Source of the DNA: CALZJC01 sp963781065
GTDB taxonomy: Bacteria > Acidobacteriota > Thermoanaerobaculia > Multivoradales > JAHEKO01
Assembly: GCA_963781065.1 (NCBI GenBank)
Contig: CAWAET010000010.1
Location: 1 to 64,000, forward strand
Length of the DNA: 64,000 nucleotides
Reading direction: 5' to 3'
Below are positions 21,927-34,048 of the stretch, piece by piece; position 1 is the stretch's first letter, and each line of letters opens with the position of its first letter. Both the position numbers and the translations under genes were made by a program. The notes below the pieces were generated by a model. It was not told the DNA's origin and ran no database searches. It saw only the letters and a program-made list of their open reading frames with translations.

Positions 21927-24009
21927 CTACGGCAGGACGCAGGTCCGAATCCGGATCTGCCGCGGCCGTCGATGACGAAGGCCCGCTGCAAGCAGGTCGC
22001 GCGTCGCGGCGTCAACCACCACCACGTCGACGGCGCCCGAGGCCCCGATATTCGGCAGCAGCGGCGACGGCCCGCGGCATCTGCTTGTCGGGCAGGGTCG
22101 GCGTGCCCAGCCCGATCATGGAGGCGCCGTCGACGACGTGCCCGCGCGGCCTCAGGTCCGCCGGCGCGCCGCGTCCACAGCAGCACCTCGTCCGCCATCG
22201 GCTGCCACCGAAATCGGGCAGCACCTCGAGGGCGATGGGCACGAACGGCTCGCGGAAGGCCTTGCTCGCTCAAGGTCTCGCCGCTCTTGCCGTCGACCAC
22301 CAGCAGCCGGGGCGTGCCGGTCTCGGTGTCGATGCTCGCCGTTGCCAGCTCGCCCGCGCCGACGACGCCGGCGAAGTCGCCGAGCGCGCCCAGAAACTGG
22401 TAGACCCTGCCCTCGGGCAGCTGGATCCTCGCCAGCCGCGCCGCGGAGCGGCCGTCGCGCACCCGGATCTGGCTCGCCTCCTGCTTGGGAATCGACAGCA
22501 GGACGGCGATCTCCGGCGCATTCGAGCCGCCGAAGCTGTCGAGCACCGCGACGTCGACCGGCCGCTCGGGCGTTGGCGAAGTTGAGCCGGCCGGTGAAGG
22601 CGCCGGTCGCCGCGTCCTTGATCCAGACCCGGGCGCCGGTGCCGGGACCGGTGCCCAGCACCAGCAGCTCGGCAGCGGCGCTGGCGGCATAGTCGGAGAC
22701 CGCCAGCAGACGCATCGGAGAACCGTTGGGAAACGGCAGCCGCCGCACCTCCTCGCCGGTCGAGGCGTCGAACTGCACGACGCGCACCTCGGCCCCGCGA
22801 GCCCGCCAAAGCAGCACGGCGATCTCGCTCGCCGGCGGGCCGGAGTGGTGCGGCACCACCGCCAGGTCCAGCGCGGAGTAGCCCGCCGGCAGCAGGATCC
22901 GCCGCACCGTCGCACCGGTCGCCGAGTCCAGCAGCACGATCTCGTGCCCGGCCGGGCTCTCGCTCACCTGGAGGACGGCGATCTCGATCGCCCCGTTGCC
23001 GTTCTGGTCCTCCACCCAGCCGGCGCCCCAGCGGTTCACGGTCCAGCCCAGGTCCTGGAAGAGCGTGACCGGTCAGCAGATCGGCCGAGCTGCGGGTGGC
23101 GAACGGCTCCATGAAGTCGTCGACGTTGCGGCTGAAGGCGGTGTCCCAGTGCGAGACCGACGAGCCGCCCTCCAGCGGATCGGGGGCGTACATCTGGGGA
23201 TGGCCGCTGCGCGGCGTGGCTGCCGCCGCGCAGGCGCACCGCGTGCACCAGGGCGTTGCCGCCCACCCAGTGCAGCTCGCCGGTGCGGGTGCGCGGAGGC
23301 GCGGCGCTGGGCGTTGGTCATCCGGTTCCAGGTCCGGCCGAGGGTGTGGTCCTCGAGGTTGCACCATGTAGGCGTCGTCGAACCCCTGGAACTTCTCGCC
23401 CTGTCTCGCTGTCGACAAAGCTGGTGAAGTTGATGCCGTGGCCGAGCTCGTGGAAGAACACCTGCTCCATGTTGAAGCCGGAGCTGCCGCTGACCCCGAT
23501 CCGGTAGTCCCACTTGCGACTGGTCAGGCAGGACCCGGTGCCGACGTCCTCGTTGAAGGTGATCGACATCTCGCTGTCGTCGTCCGAGCCCAGGTCGCGG
23601 CCGACCAGGGCATCGGCCAGGGCCGCCGCGTACCAGGTGCCGCCGCGCGGCGCTTCAGCGAAGTCGCGGAAGACGAAGCTCGGGCCGGCCGCGGCCAGGG
23701 TGCCGCTGGTCGGCTCGCACTCGAGCGGCTCCCAGCCTCGCCTCCACCCGGATCTCGACCGGGCTGGCGATGGGGTGCCGAGCCGCCAGGCGGCCGCCTC
23801 GAAGACCCGCATCCGCTGGCCGCCGAGGGTGGTCGCGCGAGTTGCCCAGGACCGGGCTCACCGGCGTCGGATCGTTGAATCCCTCGCCCGGATCGTCGCT
23901 CGTTGACCAGGACGATGCGCGCCGCGGGCGCCGGCGCGGCGGCGCTCAGCGCCGCGACCAGCAGGACCACCCCCAGCCGCGCCGCCATTCCGGCCGCGTT
24001 ATTGCGCAT
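21927..24009 (-). CDS. Secreted HELGHG metalloprotease-like protein with beta-rich C-terminal region, frame broken repeatedly
   Basis: Signal peptide MRNNAAGMAARLGVVLLVAALSAA... at 24009, then ARIVLVN. About residue 130 onward reads FVFRDFAEAPRGGTWY and DSEMSITFNEDVGTGSC, and VFFHELGHGINFTSF supplies the zinc motif HELGH. This is the acidobacterial secreted peptidase family that often carries a PA-like insert. The C-terminal half has four or more similar units (EIAVLLWRARGAEVRVVQFDASTGEEVRRLPF; EIVLLDSATGATVRRILL) resembling propeller repeats. At least six single extra bases between 21950 and 23900 split it, so the exact end (TAG at 21927) is uncertain. It overlaps the upstream post-PEP-CTERM-1-like gene by 11 bp, so the two are coupled. 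Confidence 0.7.
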
Positions 24010-24460
24010 CGCTCACCTCGCCGCTCGCCTCGTCGGTCACCGGCACCGGGACGCAGTCGATCTCGACCTCGTCGGTCACCGGGTCGATGGTCGCCACCAC
24101 GGCGCTGCGGAACCGGCCGCGCAGATCGACCTTGAAGCCGCCGCCGGGCAGCGCCTCCTGCACCAGGTCGCCGCCGTACGTGTTGAGCCGGTCCCGGAGG
24201 CCGCCGGGCAGCGGCTCCGACCGCGGACCGCTGGCGGGGTCGATCACCCGGCCGGTCTCGGGATCGAGGTGGACCCGGATACTCGCCGTGCCCGCGGCGG
24301 CGTCCTCTGCCGGTGCCCCGGCGTCCTCGGATCGGGCCACCACGGCCGGATCGGTCGCACCGGGTGGTGCGGCGCCCGACCCGACGGCGCCTGGCGCCAC
24401 TACCCACAGCAGTGCCAACGCTCCGGCCCCGGCCCATTTTCCATTCACCTTCATGCGCAT
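23999..24460 (-). CDS. Small secreted post-PEP-CTERM-1-like protein
   Basis: 153 residues from the ATG at 24460, where GGAGG lies 7 nt upstream; longer in-frame starts have no ribosome site. Signal peptide to about residue 23. The core IRVHLDPETGRVIDPASGP, then LVQEALPGGGFKVDLRGRFRSAVVATIDP, is the pattern I associate with the post-PEP-CTERM-1 family, including the signature GGGxxVDLxGRF. Family members are small exported proteins of unknown function. Its stop overlaps the start of the HELGHG metalloprotease gene, suggesting the two act together, for example as cofactor or inhibitor and protease. That role is inference. Confidence 0.7.
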   Translation of the reverse strand: MRMKVNGKWAGAGALALLWVVAPGAVGSGAAPPGATDPAVVARSEDAGAPAEDAAAGTASIRVHLDPETGRVIDPASGPRSEPLPGGLRDRLNTYGGDLVQEALPGGGFKVDLRGRFRSAVVATIDPVTDEVEIDCVPVPVTDEASGEVSDAQ

Positions 24461-24704
24461 TGCTCTCCTCCCGGCGTTCACCGCCTGCTCGAGTGCACCG
24501 TACCGGCTGCCGCGAAGCCCGTCAACGGACCCGCGCCGCGGCGGCCGTGGCGCCACCTGCGACCGTTTCCTGCGAATCCGATGCCGGCCGCCAGGTCCGG
24601 TCCGTCACGCACAAACCGATCCGATTGACAAACGGGGCGATGATCTGTTCCCATCCCCCTCGGTCGGCGCTCGCCGAACCGCCCCCGCTACAGGAGATCG
24701 ACAC

Positions 24705-25656
24705 ATGCACAAGCCCCTGAAGACGACCCTCGCCATGCTCCTCGCCCTCGTTGCCTGCCAGCTGACTCCGGCGCCGACCGCCGCCCAGGAGGACCCCGAG
24801 GCGCGCAAGGCCAAGATCCTGGCCAACCTCAAGCTGGCCTTCCCCCAGCTCGAGGAGCTCGAGGTCGACCATGGGCGAGATCTCCGCCAGCGACTTCGAG
24901 GGCCTGGACACGGGCAGCTTCACGGTGGCCAGCGGCCCCCAGCGCCAGGAGCCAGCAGTTCTTCGTCAGCGCCGACGACACCCGCTTCTACCTGATCTCC
25001 GGCGAGCCGATCGACGTCAGCCGCTCGGCCGAGGAGATCGAGGCCGAGCTCGCCAAGCGTGAGGCCGAGGCGGCCGCAGCAGCCGACGCGCGGGCGCAGA
25101 AGCTCGAGGAGTCGGTCGGCCGGGCTGCCGAGCCGCGGCAACCCCGACGCGCCGGTGCTGATCGTCGAGTTCTCGGACTTCCAGTGCCCGTACTGCGCCC
25201 GCGGCGCCACCACGGTCGAGGAGGTCCTCGAGAAGTACGGCGACGACGTGCGCTTCGTCTTCAAGCACTTCCCGCTCGGCTTCCACCCCTGGGCCAAGCC
25301 GGCCTCGATCGCCACCCACTGCGCCGGCCAGCAGGATCACGACGCCTTCTGGACACTGCACGACAAGTACTTCGAGAACCAGAAGAAGATCACCCCGGCC
25401 AACGTCATCGCCAAGAGCAAGGAGTACCTGGCGGACAGCGGCATCGACATGGCCGCCTGGGCCACCTGCGCCGAGGACAAAGAGCTCGAGCGAGTACAAG
25501 GCGGCCGCCGCCACGGTCGACGCCGACATGGCCTTCGGCCAGCAGATGGGCGTCTCCGGCACGCCGGGCTTCTTCGTCAACGGCGAGTTTCTCAACGGCG
25601 CCCAGCCGCTGTCGGCGTTCGAGCCGCTGATCGCCAAGGCCAAGAACCCGAGCTAG
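24705..25656 (+). CDS. DsbA-family thiol-disulfide oxidoreductase with N-terminal extension, frame broken
   Basis: ATG at 24705 with AGGAG 8 nt upstream and a signal peptide ending PTAAQ. The N-terminal ~100 residues form an extra domain (SFTVASGPQ, FFVSADDTRFYLISGEPIDVS, then a Lys/Ala helix). The thioredoxin-like DsbA domain begins GNPDAPVLIVEFSDFQCPYC with active site CPYC, continues FKHFPLGFHPWAKPAS and ends in the cis-Pro motif GVSGTPGFFVNG. It probably oxidises or isomerises disulfides in exported proteins; several Cys-rich secreted proteins are encoded in this window. Four extra bases near 24870, 24950, 25125 and 25490 disrupt it. Correcting them gives about 315 residues. Confidence 0.82.
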
Positions 25657-25874
25657 CCCGACTTCTCACCAGCCACGATACGCGACGCATGTCCTGAATC
25701 TGCAGATTCTCGTCGGTCATCCGCGACTCAGGTCGCCGCGGGCCTCGGTCGGAAGTACTCCAGGACTCGCCGGCTCGCGCGAAGCCGTGAGATGCGGGCA
25801 GCCACGGCCGATGCGGTCGATCGGGGCCGCCTGTGAAACCGGCCGCGGCCGATCGCGCGGGCCGTTGCCCCGCC

Positions 25875-26810
25875 TCAGGTCCGCGAGCGATACCAGTCGA
25901 GGGTGGCTCGCAGGCCCTCCTCGAGCGGCGTCGGCTCGTCGCCGAACCGCGCGGTCCACTTCGCGTGGTCGACCCGGTACGGCAGCTCCCACTGGTGCAT
26001 CAGCTCCTTGAGCTCGCGCAGCATCGGGCTGAACAGCGCCAGCAGGCCGACCATCCGGCGCCGCAGGCTGCGGATCTTGACCGTCCGTCCAGCGAGCTCT
26101 CCGGCCAGGGCGATCACCTGCCGCTGGCTCAGGGCCGGCGCGTTGGGCACGTGCCAGGCCTGGCCGTAGTCTTCGTCCTCGGCGCCGGCCATCGTCTCCA
26201 GCGCGCGGGCGAAGTCGGGGGCGTAGGTGAAGGCGTGGGGCGCGTCCGGGTCGCCCAGCAGCTGCACCGATTTGCCCGCCAGCAGGTTGGGAAACACCCG
26301 CTCCCCCAGGGCGGAGTTGGTGACTCGCGGGCCGTAGAAGTCGCTGGCTCGCACCAGCGCCACCCTGGCGCGGCCGACCCGATGGGCCTCGAGCATCGTC
26401 CGGGCCAGCTTCGCCCGTAGCGGCGGCTTGCGGCCGTAGTCGGTGAGCCGCATCTCCTCGGTCAGCGGCCGGTTCTTGGCGCCGTAGGCGTACAGGTTGT
26501 CGGCAAAGACCAGCCGCGCCCCCGACGACTCGGCCGCGGTCAGCAGGCCCTCGATGATGCTCGGCCAGAGGTCGACCCAGGCTTCGTAGGGGATCCCGAC
26601 GCAGCCGTACACCACCTCGGCGCCCGCGGCGAGCTGAGCGGCCGCCTGCGGGTCGCGGACGTCGCCGGCCTCGATCCGGACGCCAGGCGGGGCCTCCGCC
26701 TCGCCGCTGCGGCAGACGCCGACCACCTCGCGGCCGGCGGCCGCCAGCCGTTCCATCAAGATCGTGCCGATCGGCCCGTTGCAGCCGAAGATCACGTGTT
26801 TCCCGCTCAT
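25875..26810 (-). CDS. NAD(P)-dependent epimerase/dehydratase (extended SDR)
   Basis: 311 residues, intact although its neighbours are broken. The nucleotide-binding motif is GCNGPIG near the N-terminus. Later come DVRDPQA, YAYGAKNRPLTEE in place of the usual catalytic YxxxK region, ASDFYGPRVTNSALGERVF and AFTYAPDFARAL, which match extended SDR sugar-epimerase-like proteins. A clear YxxxK is not visible, so it may be a non-catalytic or atypical NmrA/SDR member. Substrate unknown. It lies just upstream of the methyltransferase-like gene's 3' end region, on the same strand. The 218 bp on its other side (25657-25874) holds nothing I recognise. Confidence 0.8.
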   Translation of the reverse strand: MSGKHVIFGCNGPIGTILMERLAAAGREVVGVCRSGEAEAPPGVRIEAGDVRDPQAAAQLAAGAEVVYGCVGIPYEAWVDLWPSIIEGLLTAAESSGARLVFADNLYAYGAKNRPLTEEMRLTDYGRKPPLRAKLARTMLEAHRVGRARVALVRASDFYGPRVTNSALGERVFPNLLAGKSVQLLGDPDAPHAFTYAPDFARALETMAGAEDEDYGQAWHVPNAPALSQRQVIALAGELAGRTVKIRSLRRRMVGLLALFSPMLRELKELMHQWELPYRVDHAKWTARFGDEPTPLEEGLRATLDWYRSRT

Positions 26811-26834
26811 GGCGCTCGATGATACTCCCGCTTG

Positions 26835-27594
26835 CTAGCAGCCCGTGGCCGTCGCCCGCAGGGCCGCGACCACCACCAGGTCGTGGGACCGCCCGGCCTC
26901 GTAGGCGCCACCCGTCATGTCGCCGTGGACGGCCCGGACCGCGAAGCCGGCGGCGGCCAGGGCCTCCCCGAGCTCGCTTCGCGTCCAGGTTCGCAGGCGC
27001 ACCTCGTGCGCCGACTTGAGCTCGACCGGCGGCTCCTGCCCGGGCCGTAGCGCCAGGCTCATCGGGTTGAAGCGCACGTGCCGGGGGCCGTCCAGGGTCA
27101 TGATTCTCAGGAATACGATTTCTCCAGCCGCTGTCGGATCGTCGCGAAAGTTGAGCGGCAGGTGCCGGATCTCCTGGGCCCGGATCCGCTCGTAGTTGAG
27201 CAGCTGGACTAGCAGCACACCGCCGGCTACCAGGCGCGCGGCCAAGCTGCGTCGAGGGCAGTCGCCAGTTCGTCGTCCTCGAGATGCGGAAGCCCGTTGC
27301 CCAGCCAGATGGCGGCGCCGAAACGCTCCTCGGTGTGCCGCCCCAGGGCGGTGAAGATCACCGTGCACGAAGCGCGGCCCGGCCGGCCCGTGCCGCCCCT
27401 CGTACTCGCCGCGCCTTGGCGATCTGCGCCTCTGATCGGTCGATGCCCACCGCGCGGAAACCCCGGCTGGCGAGGAAGTCGGCGTGCTCGCCGGTGCCGC
27501 AGCCGAGGTCCAGCACGCTCGCTTCGGGCGCCGTCTCGAGCACTTCGCGCAGGAAGGGCGCCTCGCGCTCGATCCGCGCCGGCCAGGCGATCAT
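26835..27594 (-). CDS. Class I SAM-dependent methyltransferase, frame broken
   Basis: Motif I is SVLDLGCGTGEHADFLASRGF, followed by VGIDRSEAQIAKAR, a standard small-molecule methyltransferase fold. Middle segments in shifted frames read VIFTALGRHTEERFGAAIWLGNGLPHL and DDELATAL. The C-terminus (VLLVQLLNYERI, AAAGFAVRAVHGDMTGGAY, SHDLVVVAAL) is in the first frame again. Three extra bases, near 27415, 27365 and 27245, cancel out. The ATG at 27594 is the first clear start; the coding region may extend to about 27650 because DDPYHRVDYRRM upstream looks like protein. Substrate unknown. Confidence 0.75.
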
Positions 27595-27834
27595 CCGCCG
27601 GTAGTCGACTCGGTGGTAGGGATCGTCGCGGATCGGCGCCGCCTGACCATACGGCGATCGTACTCCCGCCGTGCCCGTAACGCGCCCGCGGGACCCGCTG
27701 GAGTCCCGCCGACTTCTCCACGGGCGCCGCCGGGTGCGAGCGCAGCTTGATCCGGCCCGGCAGGAGGGTGTAATGGTGTCCGCACGCCGCGCACTCCGCG
27801 CGTCAGCCCCAACCACCTGACGCGGAGCGAACCG

Positions 27835-28679
27835 ATGAATCGCGAAGACGTCCTCGCCACCCTGACCAACGCCCGCTGGTACGACCTGACCCAGCCGTTG
27901 AGCATCTTCTCGCCGCCGTCGCCCGGCGAGATGCCGCTGCAGGTGCACTTCTTCAAGCGCCTCACCGGCTCCTGGGACGGCGGCCAGGGCGCCAACGGCC
28001 AGCTGATCGAGTGGAGCAACAACACCGGCACCCACCTGGTGGGGCCGCGCGCCTTCCACTCGGGCGCCGCGGCGATCGCCGACCTGCCGCTCGACCGGCC
28101 TGTGCGGCGAGGGCGTCGTGGCCGACGTCTCCGACGCGGTCACCGACTACGGCTTCTACACCCCGGAGATGATCACCGAGCGGGTCGACGTCAAGAAGGG
28201 CGACATCCTGGTCGTCCACACCGGCTACCGCCGCTACGCCTGGGACCAGCCCGACGTCGCCAACCCCGCAGGCCCAGGGCGGGGTCGAGAACAAGGAGTT
28301 CGGCTACTGGGTGCGCCACCCGGGGCCGTCGCCCGACTTCTTCCCCTGGGCGCTCGAGATGAAGCTCAAGGCGATCTGCGTCGACTGCGGCTCGGCCGAG
28401 CACCCGATGAACACCGACGTCCGGCGGCTGCACAAGGCCGAGTTCGACAAGGCCGACCGGCTGGCCCGCGGAGACCCACGGCAAGAGCTGGAACGAGCTC
28501 TTCCCGGTCGACGAGTACTACGGCCTCACCCACCGCACGATGCCCAAGGCGGGGCTGCTGCTGGTCGAGCAGCTGGGCGGCGAGATCGGCGAGCTGCTCG
28601 ACCGGCGCGCCTGGTTCTTCGTCCCGCCGCTGCCGTTCATGGAGGTGGAGTCGGCCTGGAGCCCGGGTCGCCGCGGTGA
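27835..28679 (+). CDS. Cyclase-family (kynurenine formamidase-like) protein 1, frame broken
   Basis: Starts MNREDVLATLTNARWYDLTQPL, then NNTGTHLVGPRAFHSG. In the family the metal site is HxGTHxDxPxH; here the first His is Asn and the Asp is missing, so this copy may be inactive or use a different site. Later segments GFYTPEMITERVDVKKGDILVVHTGY, FPWALEMKLKAICVDC and RTMPKAGLLLVEQLGGEIGEL fit the fold. Extra bases near 28100, 28270, 28470 and 28660 break it. The end is ambiguous: a TGA at 28677-28679 overlapping the GTG of the next gene (GTGA) suits the local style, but correcting only one insertion would fuse it to copy 2. Confidence 0.7.
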
Positions 28680-29514
28680 CCGCGCCCGAGGGCGCCGACG
28701 AGAGCGAGTTCCTCGCCGCCATGGGCGAGATCGAGATGCTCGACATGACCCTGCCGTTCAGCGTCCAGACCCCGCAGTGGGCCAACTACGAGCCGCTGTC
28801 GATCAAGTACACCAAGCGGGTCGGCGGCCAGGACCTGGGGCTGGGGCGCAACAACGCCCACTGCCGGGCCAGCTTCCACCTCGCCACCCACATGGACGGC
28901 GAGAAGCACTTCTGGGCCGCCGGCCGCACCATCGGCCAGGTGCCGCTCGACTACTGGCACGGCGCCGGCGTGATCGTCGACATCTCGGACGCGGTCAGCA
29001 ACTCGAGCGTCTACACCCCGGCGATGATCGAGGAGCGGGTCGATCTGCAGGGACGGCGACATCCTGCTGATCAAGACCGGCTGGCACAAGTACGGCTGGA
29101 ACAGCCCGGACTCGGACGAGTTCCGCTACATGATCCACCACCCCGGGCCCGTCGCCCGACTTCGCCGACTGGTGCGTCGAGCGCAAGATCAAGTGGCTGG
29201 GCATCGACTGCGTCGCCATGGAGCACCCGTTCAACACCATCCAGCGGATCATGCACCCGGGCGCCTTCGCGGTCGCCAACGAGAAGCTCAAGGAGCAGTT
29301 CGGCGGCGACTGGGACGAGGTCTTCCCGCTGGACAAGTACTACCAGGACATGCACCTCAACCTCTTCCCCAAGGGCATCGTCCACGCCGAGAACCTCGGC
29401 GGCGCCATCGCCGACGCCGAGAGCGGCCGCTACTACGTCGCCGCCTTCATCCAGCGCGGCATGGAGCTGGCCTCCTGCTGGGGGCGGTTCGTGGCCTTTC
29501 GCGAAGCCGGCTGA
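28676..29514 (+). CDS. Cyclase-family (kynurenine formamidase-like) protein 2, frame broken
   Basis: Possible GTG start overlapping copy 1 (VTAPEGADESEFLAAMGEIEML); an internal ATG also exists. The metal site is canonical: HLATHMDGEKHFW matches HxxTHxDxxxH. Further matches are DYWHGAGVIVDISDAV, VYTPAMIEERVDL, GDILLIKTGWHKYGW, KWLGIDCVAMEHPFN and GRYYVAAFIQRGMELASCWGRF. Extra bases near 29050 and 29150 break it. Family enzymes hydrolyse amide or ester bonds using a divalent metal, e.g. N-formylkynurenine. Co-linear with copy 1, so they may form a heteromer of one active and one degenerate subunit; that is inference. Confidence 0.75.
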
Positions 29515-29665
29515 GCACCCCGCCCGCGGCCGGCCAGCGACCATATCGGCTGGATCGCCGACTCGGTCCCGGCTCGGTCCAGTTCACCCGCACGTTCAGC
29601 GAGGGCGGCGTGGTCTCTGGGAGGGCGGGCCGCGCGGCAGCCGCCGGAACGGGTCGCGGCTAGCC

Positions 29666-30626
29666 CTAGAGCCCGGCGAGAGCCGCGCACTCGCTCTGCA
29701 GCCGCGCCTGCAGCTCGGCGAAGGTCGCGCTCAGGGAGTGCTCTCCATCGGGCAGCGAGCCCAGGGTACTGAACGCCTCGCAGGCCTCCCCTGCGGCGAA
29801 GGAGAGCGCCAGGTTGAGCCGCGCCGGCAGCTGCTCCGGCTCCAGTGCGAGGGCTCGCCGGTAGGCCTCACGGGCGGCGGCCAGATCGCCGCGTCGGTGC
29901 GCGGCGTTGCCTACGCCCAGCCAGGCGATCGGCTCGTCGGGCCAGCTCTCGCTGGCACTCTTCCAGGCCTCCGCTGCGGCCTCCGGGTCGGCGGCATCCT
30001 CGAACGCGGCCAGGGCAGCCAGCAGCCGGTCCCGGTCCGGCGCCGCCGGCCACTCGCCGGGCCGCAGCAGGACCATCGCCCAGCGCCCTGCCCAGTCCCA
30101 GCGGCGCAGCCAGGCACCGGCCCGCCAGCGGGCCCAAGCCTCGCGGCCCGAGTGCAGGAGAACCCGGTTGTCGCCGGGATCGAAACCGACCACCACCGCG
30201 TAGTGCCACACCGGCCGCCGGGGCAGGCCGAGGTTGAGCAGCATCAGCACCGGCCGGCCCGCAGCCACCTCGGCAAGGACGGCCGCCGGTTCCGGAGGCA
30301 GACTGTAGGCGATGCGGCCGAACTGTCGCGCGGCCGCCGACATCTCGCTCTGCAGGCTCCCCTCGAGGCCCGGCACGAAGACCCGCTCGACGGCCGACTC
30401 GTAGGTGATGTCGATGCCGGCGGCCTCGAGCACGGTCAGCAGACTTGCCGGACCGCAGTGATGGGCCTCCTGGGGATGAAAGGCGACGTCGGACAAGCGC
30501 ACCGGCCCCTCGCTTCCCTGCCGTTTCGGCAAGGTCGAGTGGCGGGTTGATGCTGCAGCCGGCGGCGACGAGCCCAATGGCCGGCCAGCCGCCAAGCAGC
30601 CGGGACCTGGTTCGCGAGCGGCTCAG
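29666..30626 (-). CDS. PA2778-family cysteine peptidase (C39-like) lipoprotein with TPR tail, N-terminus frame-broken
   Basis: The C39-like papain fold begins FHPQEAHHCGPASLLTVLEAAGI (catalytic Cys in HHCGPAS). It continues VPGLEGSLQSEMSAAARQFG, VLMLLNLGLPRRPVWHYAVVVGFD (catalytic His) and VLLHSG. The last ~110 residues are TPR-like (AWLGVGNAAHRRGDLAAAREAYRRALALEP). The matching N-terminus is in another frame: LLGGWPAIGLVAAGCS carries a lipobox (VAAGC), so one extra base lies near 30530. The only start-like codon for it is a CTG at 30624-30626, overlapping the TGA of the PA2779-like gene. Probably a periplasmic lipoprotein; its role in the family is unknown. Confidence 0.78.
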
Positions 30627-30994
30627 ATTCTCTTGAAAACGTCGATCACGCCGAGCAGCTCGAGCACCAGGAGCACGACGAAAGTGATGCCGAGAACGGT
30701 GATCACGCTGCTGCCACCGGCGGGCGCGTGCTCGATCCTGCCGGCCAACTCCTCGAGCTCCGCGGCCGACAGGGCCGCCGCTCGCAGCCGGGCCAGCTCA
30801 GGATCCACGCCCAGCTGGGCCAGCTGGGCCGCAACGTCCTGGCGGGCGAGATAGGAGTCCACCGTGGCCCGCGCCCGGCCGTCCTCCTGCAAAGCCAGCG
30901 CCTGTGAGCTGGAGACCAGATCGGCCGAGGCCGGCCCAGGCACTCCGAGTATCAAAGCGGCGACGACGACACCCACCACTACCGGTCTCAGCAC
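30623..30994 (-). CDS. PA2779-family membrane protein
   Basis: 123 residues: signal-like helix (VVVGVVVAALILGVPGPASA), then a helical region SQALALQEDGRARATVDSYLARQDVAAQLAQLGVDPELARLRAAAL and a C-terminal membrane helix (ITVLGITFVVLLVLELLGVI). This is the PA2779 pattern, and the gene is adjacent to the PA2778-type peptidase as in Pseudomonas, so the pair is probably a functional unit. The GTG at 30994 is used here. An ATG ten bases upstream (at 31004) with a GGGAGGG site would be the natural start if one base is extra between them. Function unknown. Confidence 0.8.
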   Translation of the reverse strand: MLRPVVVGVVVAALILGVPGPASADLVSSSQALALQEDGRARATVDSYLARQDVAAQLAQLGVDPELARLRAAALSAAELEELAGRIEHAPAGGSSVITVLGITFVVLLVLELLGVIDVFKRI

Positions 30995-31115
30995 GTCTCA
31001 TGCCATTCCCTCCCTCGAATTCGGACGTCTCCTGCTGACAGCCTGGTCCGACCCAGCCTAGCATCCCGTGGCCTCGTCGGCCCCTCCGAGGTGCGCTCCC
31101 TCGCCGCGACAAGAG

Positions 31116-32951
<1,836 letters not shown>

Positions 32952-33087
32952 GGCGCTCGGGGTTCCTGCTGGTTGGGGGTGGTTGCCCGGAGACGGGCGG
33001 GGAGGAGGACCCTAGCACAAGACGGGCCCTTGGCCTCTCGCCCGGCGGCCACGGCGAGCGGGCGTCTTGGCGAATCCTGCGGCGCCG

Positions 33088-34014
33088 TCAGCCGCCCTGG
33101 CGTGGTTGGCCGGCGCCCCGACTCAGCCCGGCATCCACTTCCAGGTCGCCGCTCTCCGCCCTGTCGAGACGGAACCTCAGCTCGAGATCGGCCGAGGAGA
33201 GGCCCTCGACCCCCGGATCGGACCTCAGTGGGACCAGCGGCAGTCCCCACGACGTCCTCACCCGGGAGTTGCCGCGGCTGTCCAGGTAGACCCCTTCGGC
33301 GAGCCGGGTCTCGAACCAGCAGAGCATCGCCCGGCGCCCGGCGGGCAGCTTTGCCGCCGGAAAGCCGGAAACCGGCTCGCCATCACCGCCGATTCGCCCG
33401 CCCACCGCGTCGACCCGCAACAGCTCGAACGGCTCCCCGAGGGTCGGCAGGCCCTCCAGGTGGATCAGGACCCGCACCTCGCCGCTCCGCGCCCGGTGGT
33501 AGGCATCGGCGGCCTCGGCCTGCGCCTCACCGACTGCCGACTCGACCTCGCCGATCTCCACCAGCTGGCCGAACAGGAGGGTCTCCTCGGGGATCCAGCG
33601 CACGCCGGGGCCGAGACACGAGCTGTTGGCCGCGCAGAAGGCGCTCAGGATCCGCGACATGTCCTCGTCGTCCAGCAGATCGCCGATCAACTCCGAGATC
33701 ACCACGTCCACCGGCTCTTCGAGCCGCACTTCCTCGACTCTGGCATGCACCACCTCGATCACGCGGTCGAGGCCTAGCAGCTGGTTGGCGTGCTCGTTGA
33801 GCTCGCAGAACTCGGGGTTCCCCTCGATGGCGATGACCCGGGACGCCCCGGCCAGGGCGGCGAAGCGCGCCATCACCCCGGTGCCGGAGCCCAGATCCAG
33901 GACCACCTGGCCCGGCTCGACCCGTCTGCGGATCGCCTCAGCGTAGGCGTCCACGCGCAGGGTGTCCGACAGCAGGACGACCAGGCCGGCGAGGTTGTAG
34001 GGATCGACGCTCAT
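33088..34014 (-). CDS. PRMT-like SAM-dependent methyltransferase
   Basis: 308 residues. Motif I is VVLDLGSGTGVMARFAALAGA and post-I is VIAIEGN. Then EEPVDVVISELIGDLLDDE, which aligns with the double-Glu loop of protein arginine methyltransferases (SExxGxxxxxE). The remainder is beta-rich as in the PRMT barrel, with GVRWIPEETLLFGQLVEI. The THW loop is not obvious, so protein arginine methylation is a suggestion only. Starts MSVDPYNLAGLVVLLSD at an ATG. Adjacent to a MITE-like element and downstream of the CHAT gene on the same strand. Confidence 0.78.
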   Translation of the reverse strand: MSVDPYNLAGLVVLLSDTLRVDAYAEAIRRRVEPGQVVLDLGSGTGVMARFAALAGASRVIAIEGNPEFCELNEHANQLLGLDRVIEVVHARVEEVRLEEPVDVVISELIGDLLDDEDMSRILSAFCAANSSCLGPGVRWIPEETLLFGQLVEIGEVESAVGEAQAEAADAYHRARSGEVRVLIHLEGLPTLGEPFELLRVDAVGGRIGGDGEPVSGFPAAKLPAGRRAMLCWFETRLAEGVYLDSRGNSRVRTSWGLPLVPLRSDPGVEGLSSADLELRFRLDRAESGDLEVDAGLSRGAGQPRQGG

Positions 34015-34048
34015 GCTCGATCGGCAGGCCCGCGTGCGCCGCCGCGGC

